In this document: positions 44,207 to 53,514 of the stretch, one piece after another
Numbering within the stretch: the first letter of the stretch is position 1
How the letters are laid out: each line of letters starts with the position of its first letter
Source of the DNA: Companilactobacillus kimchii DSM 13961 = JCM 10707
GTDB lineage: Bacteria; Bacillota; Bacilli; Lactobacillales; Lactobacillaceae
Length of the DNA: 64,000 bases
Reading direction: 5' to 3'
NCBI RefSeq assembly: GCF_001435445.1
Contig: NZ_AZDH01000004.1
Span: 1 to 64,000, forward strand
The notes under the pieces: model-generated
The model's input: the letters and a program-made list of their open reading frames with translations, nothing else
What the model was told of the DNA's origin: nothing
Databases searched by the model: none
Program-made: the position numbers and the translations under genes

Positions 44207-46819
44207 ATGAAAAAAGTATTCGTTATTGCTCATACTCATTGGGACTTCGAATGGTATTTCACCAGACAAGATGCTCGAATTCAATTCATATATCACATGG
44301 ATGAAGTACTTCGAGCCTTGAAAAATAATGTTATTGATTACTATCTATTAGATGGACAGATGTCTATTATCGATGATTATTTGGAAAGTGTACCAGAGAA
44401 TGCCCCAGAATTAAGAAAGTTTATAAAATCCGGTCGTCTATTTGTAGGTCCTTGGTACACTCAAGTCGATGAAATGGTTACGTCTGGAGAATCGATGGTC
44501 CGTAATTTACAACAAGGAATCAAACTTTCATCTGAACTAGGTAGAAGTGTTCCTATTGGATATTTGCCTGATTCATTTGGTCAAAATCACGATATACCAA
44601 AAATTTATAATGGGTTTGGCATTAAGAATGCTGTTTTCTGGAGAGGAATGCCTAAAGAAAAATCGGCTAGATACTTCTATTGGACAAGTGATGATAATTC
44701 AAAGGTTCTAGTTGCCAATCTAAGAAATGGATATCCTGTTGGCGTTGATTTAATGGAATCTCCAAATTATTCTGACTTGTTACATAAAATTAGTACAGAT
44801 ACTAATGTCAATAATTTAGTGCTTCCTGTAGGTGGCGATCAAAGACCTGTTGATTTTAATTTAAAGCAAAGAATAAAGGAAGCTAACGCTTCACAAAATG
44901 AATTTAAATTAGTAGAAGGAACATACCCTGAGTACTTTAAAGAACTTGCTAAGGAGAAGGAGTTACCTACTTATTCTGGTGAGTTTGTAGATCCTAGTAC
45001 CTCTAAGATACATAGAGGAATTTATTCTTCTAGAGCTGACCTTAAGATGTTATATGACAGATTAGAAAGATTAATGACATATGAAGTAGAACCGTTAATG
45101 GCCATGGCCCAGTATCATGGAATTGAAACGAAACCAGGAATAATTTCTCAAATTTGGAAGACCATTTTTAGAGGTCAAGCTCACGATTCTGCAGGAGGAT
45201 GCAATAGTGATGAAACTAATCGTGACATTTATCATAGAGGAGAAGTCGCTTTACAACTAGGATTGTCATTGAAGGGCTATCTTCTTCGCAAATTGAGTAG
45301 CAATGTTACCGATAAGATGGATTTGTTCTTCTGGAATCCTACCGTTTCGCCTATTACAAAAGTTCATAGAACATATGTTATTACCCAAAGTCCTGATTTC
45401 AAACTTGTTAATGAAAAAGGGGACAAAGTAGAATATCAAGTTATTAAACAGGATAAGATTAATAGAGCAGTATTGCGTCATAATGAAAAAGAAATGGTAC
45501 CAGATTATTATTACAAGACAACAATTGCTGTAGTGCTAACCATTCAGCCTACTGATTGGACTGGAATCTTAATAAAAGAGAATGTTGTTGATAAAAATAT
45601 TGTATCTAAAGATTCAGATGTAATTGAAAACGAGTATTATCTAATTTCAATGAATCATTCTGGTCTTACATTGACTGATAAGAATAGCGGAAAAGTTTAT
45701 CATGATTTTCTTACTATTGAAGATGGTGGAGATGAAGGAGACACGTACGATTATTCACCTGCATACAAGGATTGGATTCTGTCATTGAATTTCAATGATT
45801 CTGAGACTAAAGGAATTAAAGGTGAACTCTACAATTCACTTTCCATTAAGGGAGATTGGTCATTACCAGCGGATTTAGAAGAAAGAAGTAAGAAACAAAA
45901 GAGTAAGAAGTTAAAATATAATTTACAACTTACTTTGGAGAAAAATACCCCAGTAGTTGGTGTGACATTAAATCTGGCCAATAATGTTTTAGATCATCGA
46001 TTAAGAATGGTGATTAATACTGATATAAATGCTAAGAATAGCTATTCAGATACACCATTTGGAACAATTGAACGTCCGGTGATTGATCCACATTTGAAAG
46101 ATTGGAAGGATATTGGCTATCATGAGGAGCCAACCTCAATTAGACCATTTCTTCATTTTACTAACATACATAATTCTGAATCGAGTGTTTCATTTATTGG
46201 ATTGGGAGAAAAGGATTTTCAAGTTATTGGTGATTCGTTCAGTAGCCTTGCTGTGACATTATTTAGAGGAGTTGGATTCTTAGGTAGACCTGATCTGTTA
46301 AGAAGACCAAGTGATGCATCTGGTCTGCAAACTAAATATGTTCCGACACCTGATAGTCAACTTCAAGGAGATATGACATTCAAAGGCGGAATCATTGTTG
46401 ATAAGGAATTTGATCCTTCCAAACTACAAAGAGAACATAACTTATTAAGTGTCGATGATTTGTTCTACCAAAATCAGGATATAGACAAGTTTACGATGCG
46501 TGTTCAATATTTCAGAATTAATAAGAATATTGAAACGTTAAATCATAAATCATTGGTTAATGTAAAAGCTGATGATTTGGTAGAAAGTTCATTTACATCA
46601 ACAACAGATGGGACAGGCCTAGTTGTAAGATTATATAATCCATTTAAAAACACGCTTAAAAATCCCGGTAGTATCTCATTGTATGACAACTGCAACATCA
46701 AAATTTTAGACCTCAATAATCAAGTGATCGAAAATGGCGTTGATAACGTCAAAGAATATGAATTATCATCATTTGGTCCAGGTGAAATAAGAACTTTTGG
46801 AATATATCCAATTGAATAA
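44207..46819 (+). CDS. GH38 alpha-mannosidase (MngB-like)
   Basis: The 870-residue protein opens with the GH38 zinc site IAHTHWDFEWYFT (His9, His11, Asp13) and has the nucleophile aspartate in YLPDSFGQNHDIPKIYNGFG (Asp122) and a further zinc histidine in GQAHDSAGGCNSDETNRDIYHRGE. The N-terminal half closely follows E. coli MngB (2-O-alpha-mannosylglycerate hydrolase) as I recall it. It is cytoplasmic, without a signal peptide, and hydrolyses alpha-mannosides brought in by the PTS or other carriers. It is 27 bases after IIC. Confidence 0.93.
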   Translation: MKKVFVIAHTHWDFEWYFTRQDARIQFIYHMDEVLRALKNNVIDYYLLDGQMSIIDDYLESVPENAPELRKFIKSGRLFVGPWYTQVDEMVTSGESMVRNLQQGIKLSSELGRSVPIGYLPDSFGQNHDIPKIYNGFGIKNAVFWRGMPKEKSARYFYWTSDDNSKVLVANLRNGYPVGVDLMESPNYSDLLHKISTDTNVNNLVLPVGGDQRPVDFNLKQRIKEANASQNEFKLVEGTYPEYFKELAKEKELPTYSGEFVDPSTSKIHRGIYSSRADLKMLYDRLERLMTYEVEPLMAMAQYHGIETKPGIISQIWKTIFRGQAHDSAGGCNSDETNRDIYHRGEVALQLGLSLKGYLLRKLSSNVTDKMDLFFWNPTVSPITKVHRTYVITQSPDFKLVNEKGDKVEYQVIKQDKINRAVLRHNEKEMVPDYYYKTTIAVVLTIQPTDWTGILIKENVVDKNIVSKDSDVIENEYYLISMNHSGLTLTDKNSGKVYHDFLTIEDGGDEGDTYDYSPAYKDWILSLNFNDSETKGIKGELYNSLSIKGDWSLPADLEERSKKQKSKKLKYNLQLTLEKNTPVVGVTLNLANNVLDHRLRMVINTDINAKNSYSDTPFGTIERPVIDPHLKDWKDIGYHEEPTSIRPFLHFTNIHNSESSVSFIGLGEKDFQVIGDSFSSLAVTLFRGVGFLGRPDLLRRPSDASGLQTKYVPTPDSQLQGDMTFKGGIIVDKEFDPSKLQREHNLLSVDDLFYQNQDIDKFTMRVQYFRINKNIETLNHKSLVNVKADDLVESSFTSTTDGTGLVVRLYNPFKNTLKNPGSISLYDNCNIKILDLNNQVIENGVDNVKEYELSSFGPGEIRTFGIYPIE

Positions 46820-46822
46820 AAA

Positions 46823-46858
46823 AACTAAAACACTCTATTAATATAGGGTGTTTTAGTT
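46823..46858 (+). other. Intercistronic hairpin between the GH38 and GH125 genes
   Basis: A 16-bp stem with one G-T pair (46823-46838 with 46843-46858) and a four-base loop fills the gap between the two genes. No T-run follows in either direction, so an mRNA-stabilising or processing element is more likely than a terminator. Confidence 0.65.
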
Positions 46859-46875
46859 AGTTATGGAGAATAATT

Positions 46876-48174
46876 ATGAGGGAAAAAGTAAAAGGTAATG
46901 TGCTTGAATCAGCAATTGCTAGTCTTAATCAATATTCATCTAATCATGAATTAAACAATACTAGAAACACAAGATTGTTTAGAAATCTATTAACCGATGT
47001 TTTAACCAAAGCAACGAAGTATGAAGACGATGGATCATATTTTGTAAAAACGGGGGATATTCCTGCTATGTGGTTAAGGGATGCTACATTTCAAGTTCTT
47101 CCATATGTATCATTAATCAATGAAATACCAGATTTATATGATTTATTAACAGGAGTATTAAAGAGAGAATTACGTTTTGTAAAAATGGATCCTTATGCAA
47201 ATGCGTTTAATCAAACTTCGTCGGGAGCACATTGGAGTGATGATGATTCGAATATTCCTGTTTCAGATCACGTTTGGGAAAGAAAATTTGAAATTGATTC
47301 GTTATGCGCACCATTATTTTTAGCAAATAATTTATATGAAAAAACAGGAAATACTGATATTTTTGATGAAGAATTTTGGAATACTCTTTCAATAATTATA
47401 GATGTATTCAAAACTGAGCAGCATCATGATACTTCACCATACTATTTCAAACGCAAGGATTGTCCTTCAAATGATACTTTATCAAATGATGGAAAAGGAA
47501 CACCAGTCAAGTACACAGGTATGATTTGGGATGGATTTAGACCAAGTGATAATGCATGTGTTTATGGTTATCATATTCCTTCTAATATGTTTGTTGTTTC
47601 TGTTTTAACGCCATTACTGGATAAGGTTCCCGAAAGATTTGCAACCTTAAAGAATGAAATATTAACTTTATTGAATGAAATTAAATCAGGAATCAATCGT
47701 TATGCAATTGTACAATTATCAAATGATACGTCTGGATATGCTTATGAGGTCGATGGAATGGGGAACTATAAGTTAATGGATGATGCGAATGTACCGAGTC
47801 TTTTGTCGCTTCCGTTTATTAAGTATTGTTCAAAAGATGACCCGCTATATGAAAATACGCGTGAATTCGTTCTAAGCTCGAAAAATCCTTATTATTATTC
47901 AGGAACAGTGTTGCAAGGAATTGGAAGTAACCATACACCAGCTAATTATGTTTGGCCGATTAGTATCGCTATGGAAGGTTTGACTTTAGATAATTTAGAT
48001 AAAAAAGCTCAACAACTTGACGTTATTTCGGAAACAAATAATGAAACGTCTCAATGCCATGAAAGTATTGATATGAATGATCAAAGCAAGTATACAAGAG
48101 AGTGGTTTTCTTGGTCGAATATGACATATTGTCAGTTAGCATTAGATTTCATTAATGAAAATGCAGGGAGGTAG
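46876..48174 (+). CDS. GH125 exo-alpha-1,6-mannosidase
   Basis: The 432-residue protein has the GH125 (DUF1237) blocks DIPAMWLRDATFQVLPYVSL, YANAFNQTSSGAHWSDD, VWERKFEIDSLCAPLFLAN, KYTGMIWDGFRPSDNACVYGYHIPSNMF and TREWFSWSNMTYCQLALD. GH125 enzymes are metal-independent inverting alpha-1,6-mannosidases acting on N-glycan cores. Paired with GH38 it suggests stepwise trimming of high-mannose or yeast mannan oligosaccharides in the cytoplasm. Its 3' end contains the GGGAGG site of the next gene. Confidence 0.93.
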   Translation: MREKVKGNVLESAIASLNQYSSNHELNNTRNTRLFRNLLTDVLTKATKYEDDGSYFVKTGDIPAMWLRDATFQVLPYVSLINEIPDLYDLLTGVLKRELRFVKMDPYANAFNQTSSGAHWSDDDSNIPVSDHVWERKFEIDSLCAPLFLANNLYEKTGNTDIFDEEFWNTLSIIIDVFKTEQHHDTSPYYFKRKDCPSNDTLSNDGKGTPVKYTGMIWDGFRPSDNACVYGYHIPSNMFVVSVLTPLLDKVPERFATLKNEILTLLNEIKSGINRYAIVQLSNDTSGYAYEVDGMGNYKLMDDANVPSLLSLPFIKYCSKDDPLYENTREFVLSSKNPYYYSGTVLQGIGSNHTPANYVWPISIAMEGLTLDNLDKKAQQLDVISETNNETSQCHESIDMNDQSKYTREWFSWSNMTYCQLALDFINENAGR

Positions 48175-48179
48175 CGCTC

Positions 48180-50468
48180 TTGTTTCCTTATCAGAATAAA
48201 GATCTAACTATTAGAGAACGGGTCAATGATCTGATTTCTAGAATGACATTACAGGAAAAAATTGGACAAGTTAATCAACATCTTTATGGATGGCAATCAT
48301 ATTATAAGGATTCATCAGGTATTAATTTAACTAATAAATTCAAAAATCATGTCAATTGGGGACAAGGATTAGGTGCTCTTTATGGATTGTTTAGAGCTGA
48401 TCCATGGTCTAAAAAGAATTATGATAATGGTATTCGTGCTAATGAAAGCGCACATTTAGCAAATATGATTCAGTCATATGTTATTAGTAAATCTCGTTTA
48501 GGAATACCAACTTTAATTGTCGAAGAAATGCCTCATGGACATCAGGCATTGGATTCCGTAACATATCCAACCAATATTGGTAAAGGAAATACATTCGATC
48601 CAGAGCTTCTACAGAAGTCGGCTGAATTACAGGCTGAAGAGCTTCAACTTAAAGGTGGAAACTTGGCACTTGTAAGTTCTCTGGATTTATTGAAGGATCC
48701 TAGATGGGGGAGGTCGGAAGAGACCTTTGGTGAGAGTCCATACTTAACGGGATCCTACACGAAGGCAATAATTGATGGCTTTCAAGGTGACCTCATTAGT
48801 GATACTAATTTTTTAGATGAGAAGGTATCAAAAAATGCTCGTAAACATGTTGGGGTTGTAATTAAACATCTTATTGGTCAAGGTGAAGCATTAGGTGGGC
48901 ATAATTCCGGTACGGTTCCAATGGGACAAAGGGAATTCTTGGAAGTGTATGGTCCACTTATTCCTAGTCTCAAGAAAGCTGTCGGAGTGATGGCCGCATA
49001 TAATGATATTGATGGGGTACCTTGTCATGCAAATCGTAATTTGTTAGATAATTTATTACGTAAGAAAGATGGTTTTCAGGGAATTGTCATGGCTGACGGT
49101 ACTGCTTTGGACCGATTAGTGGATCTTTATAGCAATTATAGTGAGTCAGTATTTGCCGCATTAAATGCTGGAGTTGATTTGAGCCTTTGGGACGACGTAT
49201 ATATGCACATCGGGGATGCAATAGAAAAATATCCTCAATTATTACTAGATTTAAATAATTCAGTAAAACGTGTGCTTTCAATAAAATTTCTGTTGGGACT
49301 TTTTGATGATCCGTACGTTGATGAGGATGATACAAATATAGAAGAAGTAATACATGAAAGTAATGATTTAAATTTAGAACTTTCATCTGAAAGTATAACT
49401 TTAGTTAAAAATGGAGTACCATCAGATAAAAGTTCCAGCATACTGCCACTTAAAAAGGGAACCAAACTTGCTGTAATTGGTCCACATGTAAAAAATATTT
49501 ATCATTGGTTAGGTGACTACACTGCACCTCAATTAAATAGTCAATACATTTCATTCATCGGTTCCTTGAGAGAATATACCTCAGATATTACATATGCTAA
49601 AGGAAGCAATATTAGAGAAGTTGCTCAAGATAAAAAATTGATTAATGATGCAGTAAATATTTCCAGTAATGCTGATGCCGTGGTACTAACGATGGGTGGT
49701 TCATCGATGAGAAACTTTGATATGAGTTTTTTAAATAATGGTGCTATGAGCGATGAAAGTATTTTGAAAAACACAGATACTGGAGAAAATGTAGATGTTG
49801 CAAGTCTTAGTCTTGGAGGTAATCAAATTGATTTATTAAAAGCCTTAAAGAAGACTGGAAAACCGATCATTGTAGTTATGATTCAGGGGCGTCCTTATGA
49901 TATTACTGAGATAATGCAATTAGCGGATGCTGTATTATTAGCGTGGTATCCTGGACAGCAAGGTCCTAAAGCAGTGTCGAATATTTTATTTGGAAAAACG
50001 AATCCAAACGGGAAATTGCCAATCAGTTATCCTAGAAATGCAGAACAATTACCTGTTTACTATTATCAGAGACGAGTTTTAAAAAATGAGAATTATTTTG
50101 ATGAAACCGGATCTCCTCTTTTGAGATTTGGTTATGGACTTAGTTATGCATTTTTTGATTATAAAAATTTAAAAGTAAATTATAAAGATAATATTGCTCG
50201 TGTATCCGTGGATGTAAAAAATATCTCTAATCAGGATGGTAAGGAAACAATATTATTATTTTCAAGCTTCTTTGGAACCGATGTACTTCCACGGCAAAAG
50301 CAATTAATGGACTATAAGAAGGTTTTTTTAGAACCCAATCAAATAAAAACAATCCATTTTAAGATAGAGAGCGATAGATTGTTGTACGTAGATAAAGATA
50401 TGCAACGCAAAAAGCCGAAAAAAGTTAAGCTATCAGTAAAGGAATTAAGTGGATTAATTGAACTATAA
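48180..50468 (+). CDS. GH3 beta-glycosidase
   Basis: The start is a TTG at 48180, eight bases after GGGAGG, five bases behind the GH125 stop. The 762-residue protein has the three GH3 parts: TIM-barrel-like domain (LQEKIGQVNQHLYG, ARKHVGVVIKHLIGQGEALGGHNSG, nucleophile aspartate 306 in GIVMADGT), an alpha/beta sandwich (SSSILPLKKGTKLAVIGPHV; LADAVLLAWYPGQQGPKAVSNILFGKTNPNGKLPISYP) and a C-terminal fibronectin-III-like domain (from about 670). No signal peptide. Beta-mannosidase, beta-glucosidase or beta-N-acetylglucosaminidase activity cannot be separated; the mannosidase context favours finishing glycan cores. Confidence 0.9.
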   Translation: MFPYQNKDLTIRERVNDLISRMTLQEKIGQVNQHLYGWQSYYKDSSGINLTNKFKNHVNWGQGLGALYGLFRADPWSKKNYDNGIRANESAHLANMIQSYVISKSRLGIPTLIVEEMPHGHQALDSVTYPTNIGKGNTFDPELLQKSAELQAEELQLKGGNLALVSSLDLLKDPRWGRSEETFGESPYLTGSYTKAIIDGFQGDLISDTNFLDEKVSKNARKHVGVVIKHLIGQGEALGGHNSGTVPMGQREFLEVYGPLIPSLKKAVGVMAAYNDIDGVPCHANRNLLDNLLRKKDGFQGIVMADGTALDRLVDLYSNYSESVFAALNAGVDLSLWDDVYMHIGDAIEKYPQLLLDLNNSVKRVLSIKFLLGLFDDPYVDEDDTNIEEVIHESNDLNLELSSESITLVKNGVPSDKSSSILPLKKGTKLAVIGPHVKNIYHWLGDYTAPQLNSQYISFIGSLREYTSDITYAKGSNIREVAQDKKLINDAVNISSNADAVVLTMGGSSMRNFDMSFLNNGAMSDESILKNTDTGENVDVASLSLGGNQIDLLKALKKTGKPIIVVMIQGRPYDITEIMQLADAVLLAWYPGQQGPKAVSNILFGKTNPNGKLPISYPRNAEQLPVYYYQRRVLKNENYFDETGSPLLRFGYGLSYAFFDYKNLKVNYKDNIARVSVDVKNISNQDGKETILLFSSFFGTDVLPRQKQLMDYKKVFLEPNQIKTIHFKIESDRLLYVDKDMQRKKPKKVKLSVKELSGLIEL

Positions 50469-50541
50469 CAAATTTGATTTTTTTATTGATGAAAGTGGTA
50501 TTATGATTGAATTATCGATGTATTAAAATTTTAGGTAAAAC

Positions 50542-50582
50542 AAAAAAGAAACGAATAAATAATCGTTTCTTTTTTTTTTTTT
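50542..50582. terminator. Bidirectional terminator after the mannoside operon
   Basis: Stem AAAAAAGAAACGA / TCGTTTCTTTTTT, with a long T-run on one side and an A-run on the other. Confidence 0.88.
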
Positions 50583-50590
50583 CAACGTTG

Positions 50591-51268
50591 TTATTTAACT
50601 AAATATCGTAACCAAACAGCACCGTCTTCATACGTTTGAGCACTCTGTAATTTTAATGGCATTGGTTTACGATCCTGAAGACGACCATCAAAGACAGCAG
50701 GCATACCTTGGCGTCCGTCAACTCCGGGTCCAATCAGTAGACTGATTTCATCAGTTAGACCAGTGTCTAAAAATGATCCATCAATATGTCCACCACCAAC
50801 AATTCCCATTCTTTCGACATTAAATTGTTCTGCCAAAATCTCAACAGCTCTAGCTAAATCAATTTGGTTTTTTCCGGTAGCAATCCAAGAAATTTGTTTA
50901 GAATCTAGGTAATCTAAATAGTCCTTTTTTACTTGTTCACTAGTAATAATGATGTGTGGCTTACTGTAGTTATAGTCTTCGTCCCAGAGTAGAACTCCTT
51001 TGGTATCGACGATTACTTCATATCCAGCAGCGTCGTTATTTTTATTGAAGGATTCTTTATTAAGGGATTCGTTAGTTTTTGATTCGAATTCACCAGTCTG
51101 TGCCAATTCTAATTGGGCGGTAACACGACCACTTAAAGTAGTGGGAGCTTCGATAGCTTTGAGAGTTGAGTAGTATTCTTGTGTTCCTTGAAGTTGGGCA
51201 GTCATATCACAATCGATGCGACCGTCAACTGATGTCATCATATGACAGATAATATAGGGCTTAGTCAT
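50591..51268 (-). CDS. RibD C-terminal/dihydrofolate-reductase-like protein
   Basis: The 225-residue protein has the RibD_C fold: KPYIICHMMTSVDGRID at the start, an inserted charged segment, EQFNVERMGIVGGGHIDGSFLDTGLTDEISLLIGPGVDGRQG at the end. Stand-alone members are NADPH-dependent reductases of unclear substrate, sometimes annotated as pyrimidine reductases. No riboflavin genes are nearby. GGAG lies before its ATG. It is divergent from the PadR gene. Confidence 0.9.
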   Translation of the reverse strand: MTKPYIICHMMTSVDGRIDCDMTAQLQGTQEYYSTLKAIEAPTTLSGRVTAQLELAQTGEFESKTNESLNKESFNKNNDAAGYEVIVDTKGVLLWDEDYNYSKPHIIITSEQVKKDYLDYLDSKQISWIATGKNQIDLARAVEILAEQFNVERMGIVGGGHIDGSFLDTGLTDEISLLIGPGVDGRQGMPAVFDGRLQDRKPMPLKLQSAQTYEDGAVWLRYLVK

Positions 51269-51389
51269 GTTTATTCTCCTCGTAAATTAGTTGATAAATT
51301 AACCTTATTACTTAAAGTCGACTTGAGGTCAAGCTTAAATTGCAATTTGACAACAATATCGGGCTGATATATATTAAAAAAGTTGATTT

Positions 51390-51406
51390 TATATCAGACT
51401 GATATA
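51390..51406. promoter_or_regulatory. PadR-type operator, 17-bp palindrome
   Basis: TATATCAG-A-CTGATATA is a perfect dyad lying 18 bases before the PadR start; a partial copy (GGCTGATATATATT) lies 28 bases upstream. It overlaps the likely promoter (TTGATT at 51383-51388), as expected for PadR autorepression. Confidence 0.6.
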
Positions 51407-51423
51407 TTGAAGGAAGTAAAATA

Positions 51424-51954
51424 ATGTATGACTTGTTTGTCTTAGGACAGCTTATGGATGAGTCGATGAGTGGTTATTTGATGCGGCAGATTTTGCAGCA
51501 GATCGTTGGTCGACAAAGAAAAATTAGTTTTGGCATGATTTACCCATTGTTTAAACGATTGAATGAGGCTGGTTATATTACTCTGGATGACCAAGCTGAT
51601 GTGGGGAAACGTTCGAAAAAGGTGGCAACGATTACTGATCGTGGTCGGACTCGTTTTAAGGAATTAATGATGCAAAAGGTACCTTTGAATCCTAATGTGG
51701 AATTTACTTATAGTGTTAAATTTCGTAATTTTCATCAAATAGAACCTGAATTGCGTCGAGAAATTTTAAATGAATATAAGAATTATTTGTTGGAGAATCA
51801 AAAATCATTATCTCAGCAAATAGTTGATATGAAAGAGACACCTATCTCAGCTCCTGATTTAAGGAATGCTCAATGGGTGATTTCATTAAAACAAGTACAG
51901 ATGAAGGCCGCTTTACAATGGGTTGATTCGTCATTGAAGAAATTTGCAGAATAG
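51424..51954 (+). CDS. PadR-family transcriptional regulator
   Basis: The 176-residue protein has the PadR winged helix (about 1-85; YDLFVLGQLMDESMSGYLMRQILQQIVGRQRKISFGMIYPLFKRLNEAGYITLDDQ) and a C-terminal helical dimerisation part (about 110-175). It starts at an ATG with GAAGGAAG upstream. The MFS gene begins 12 bases after its stop, so it most likely represses an efflux operon containing itself and that pump. Confidence 0.9.
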   Translation: MYDLFVLGQLMDESMSGYLMRQILQQIVGRQRKISFGMIYPLFKRLNEAGYITLDDQADVGKRSKKVATITDRGRTRFKELMMQKVPLNPNVEFTYSVKFRNFHQIEPELRREILNEYKNYLLENQKSLSQQIVDMKETPISAPDLRNAQWVISLKQVQMKAALQWVDSSLKKFAE

Positions 51955-51966
51955 GGAGATATTAGT

Positions 51967-53157
51967 TTGGAAGAGACGGAGACTTTGTCAAAAAAGACCA
52001 TCTTATTGATGGCAGTGGTGACTGGGGTTATTGTTGCCAATTTGAATTTTATTCAACCGATTGAAAACTTGATTGCGACTGATTTCAATATTTCTAAGTC
52101 GGTTGTAGGGATGTTAGCCATGATCACTCAATTGGGCTATGCTTTTGGATTGCTACTGATCGTTCCATTGGGGGATATTTTCGACCGCTATCATTTGATT
52201 CAATTCATGATGATATTATCGATTATTTCGTTATTATTAGCTTTTTGGGCACCAAATGCGGCTATATTTGCCGTAGCAACAGCTTTGATAGGAATAACCT
52301 CTGTAGCACCGCAAATTATTATTCCATACGCTGGATATTTAGCTCCGGTTTTGCAACGTGGTAAAGTTTTGGGTATCGTGTTGAGTGGTTTATTGACAGG
52401 TATCTTATTATCACGTTCATTTAGTGGTTTGTTAGGTAGTATTATGCCTTGGCAATATATTTATTTGATTGCAGCTGGAGTAGATTTGATCTTTCTATTA
52501 ATAGTGCATCTTTTCATGCCTCATGATAAACGAGGACATCGTGATTTAAAGTATTTTACCGTAATCAAAACTTTGCCTAAGCTTTTCGTTGAACAAAAGG
52601 AGTTGCGTGGTTCGGCTATTAATGGTTTTTGCATGTTTGGTATGTCTAATGTTTTATGGTCTACATTGGCCTTTTATTTAGCAGCTCAATATCATTTAGG
52701 CAGTAGTGTTGCCGGATTGCTAGGTCTACTGGGGATTGCCGGTATTCTGGTAGCACCTTGGGTCGGTAATTTGGTAGATCAAAAGTCTCCTAAATTAACG
52801 ATTGGTCTAAGTATGATTTTATCTGGTCTAGCTTTCGTAGTTTTTTGGTTAGGTGGATTCTGGATGATTGGTTTAATAGTTGGTATTGTATTGCTCGATT
52901 TGGGAACACAGTTCAGTCAGGTTTCTAATCAAGCAATTGTACAATCATTGAATCGTCAACAAAGTAGTCGTAACAATTCAATTTTTATGTTTAGCTATTT
53001 CTTAGGTGGTTCAATTGGTACTTTGGCGGCAACTTGGGCTTGGAGTCGTATCGGTTGGATAGGTGTTTGTCTAGTTGCCTTAGCTTTCTTAGTTATTGCT
53101 GTTATTGATCATTTCGTTATTGGTGAACCTGAAAAATTGAATACCGAAGAAGAATAA
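51967..53157 (+). CDS. MFS drug-efflux-type transporter
   Basis: The start is a TTG at 51967, ten bases after GGGAG. The 396-residue protein has 12 predicted helices and motif-A-like GYAFGLLLIVPLGDIFDRYHLI between helices 2 and 3, plus GLLGIAGILVAPWVGNLVDQKSPKLTIG in the second half. It belongs to the Bcr/YnfM-like drug:proton antiporters. Co-transcription with a PadR regulator supports inducible efflux of a toxic compound. Confidence 0.88.
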   Translation: MEETETLSKKTILLMAVVTGVIVANLNFIQPIENLIATDFNISKSVVGMLAMITQLGYAFGLLLIVPLGDIFDRYHLIQFMMILSIISLLLAFWAPNAAIFAVATALIGITSVAPQIIIPYAGYLAPVLQRGKVLGIVLSGLLTGILLSRSFSGLLGSIMPWQYIYLIAAGVDLIFLLIVHLFMPHDKRGHRDLKYFTVIKTLPKLFVEQKELRGSAINGFCMFGMSNVLWSTLAFYLAAQYHLGSSVAGLLGLLGIAGILVAPWVGNLVDQKSPKLTIGLSMILSGLAFVVFWLGGFWMIGLIVGIVLLDLGTQFSQVSNQAIVQSLNRQQSSRNNSIFMFSYFLGGSIGTLAATWAWSRIGWIGVCLVALAFLVIAVIDHFVIGEPEKLNTEEE

Positions 53158-53180
53158 TTAATCAATTTACAAGAAAAAAT

Positions 53181-53229
53181 AAGTCTAGTGTAGTTATCAT
53201 TTTTGGTGGTTGCTATGCTGGACTTTTTT
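53181..53229 (+). terminator. Terminator of the PadR/MFS operon
   Basis: A 13-base stem (53181-53193 with 53213-53225, three G-T pairs) with a T-run. The rest of 53230-53340 shows no gene. Confidence 0.75.
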
Positions 53230-53340
53230 AGATGGGAAAAACCATGTTCTATTTCAAGTTGGTTTCTTTTGACTTTTTGTCGATAAATAATTATTGTTTT
53301 TGTTGTTAATTGATTTTTCATTTTGGGATAATTTTGTGTT

Positions 53341-53369
53341 TTGTTTTAGAATAACTATGGTTCTATATT
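53341..53369 (+). promoter_or_regulatory. Probable promoter of the antiporter operon
   Basis: TTGTTT (53341-53346) and TATATT (53364-53369) with a 17-base spacer. The predicted start near 53376 gives a leader of about 140 nt that contains the long hairpin. Confidence 0.5.
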
Positions 53370-53384
53370 TTATAGTGGAAATGA

Positions 53385-53509
53385 GCTACGCAAGGGCAAC
53401 CTCTTCCGGTTTGCTACAGTACTGAAATTGCATACAAAGAACGTATGCGATTCCAGTACTTAGGCAAAACCTCGGAGGCTGAACGCCCTTGCTCCGCTCT
53501 CTGAGGTTG
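53385..53509 (+). ncRNA. Long structured 5' leader with anti-Shine-Dalgarno, candidate riboregulator
   Basis: Nested complementary blocks give one long imperfect hairpin: GCAAGGGC (53390-53397) with GCCCTTGC (53485-53492), CCTC (53400-53403) with GAGG (53474-53477), GGTTTGC (53408-53414) with GCAAAACC (53464-53471), AGTACTG (53418-53424) with CAGTACT (53454-53460) and GCATAC (53430-53435) with GTATGC (53443-53448). In a rival fold CAACCTC (53397-53403) pairs with GAGGTTG (53503-53509), which contains the GAGG ribosome site of the antiporter ATG at 53515. Such exclusive folds are what a riboswitch or other leader switch would need. The element is visibly GC-richer than its surroundings. It fits no riboswitch class I know; a palindromic repeat element inserted here is the alternative. 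Confidence 0.6.
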
Positions 53510-53514
53510 TTGTT

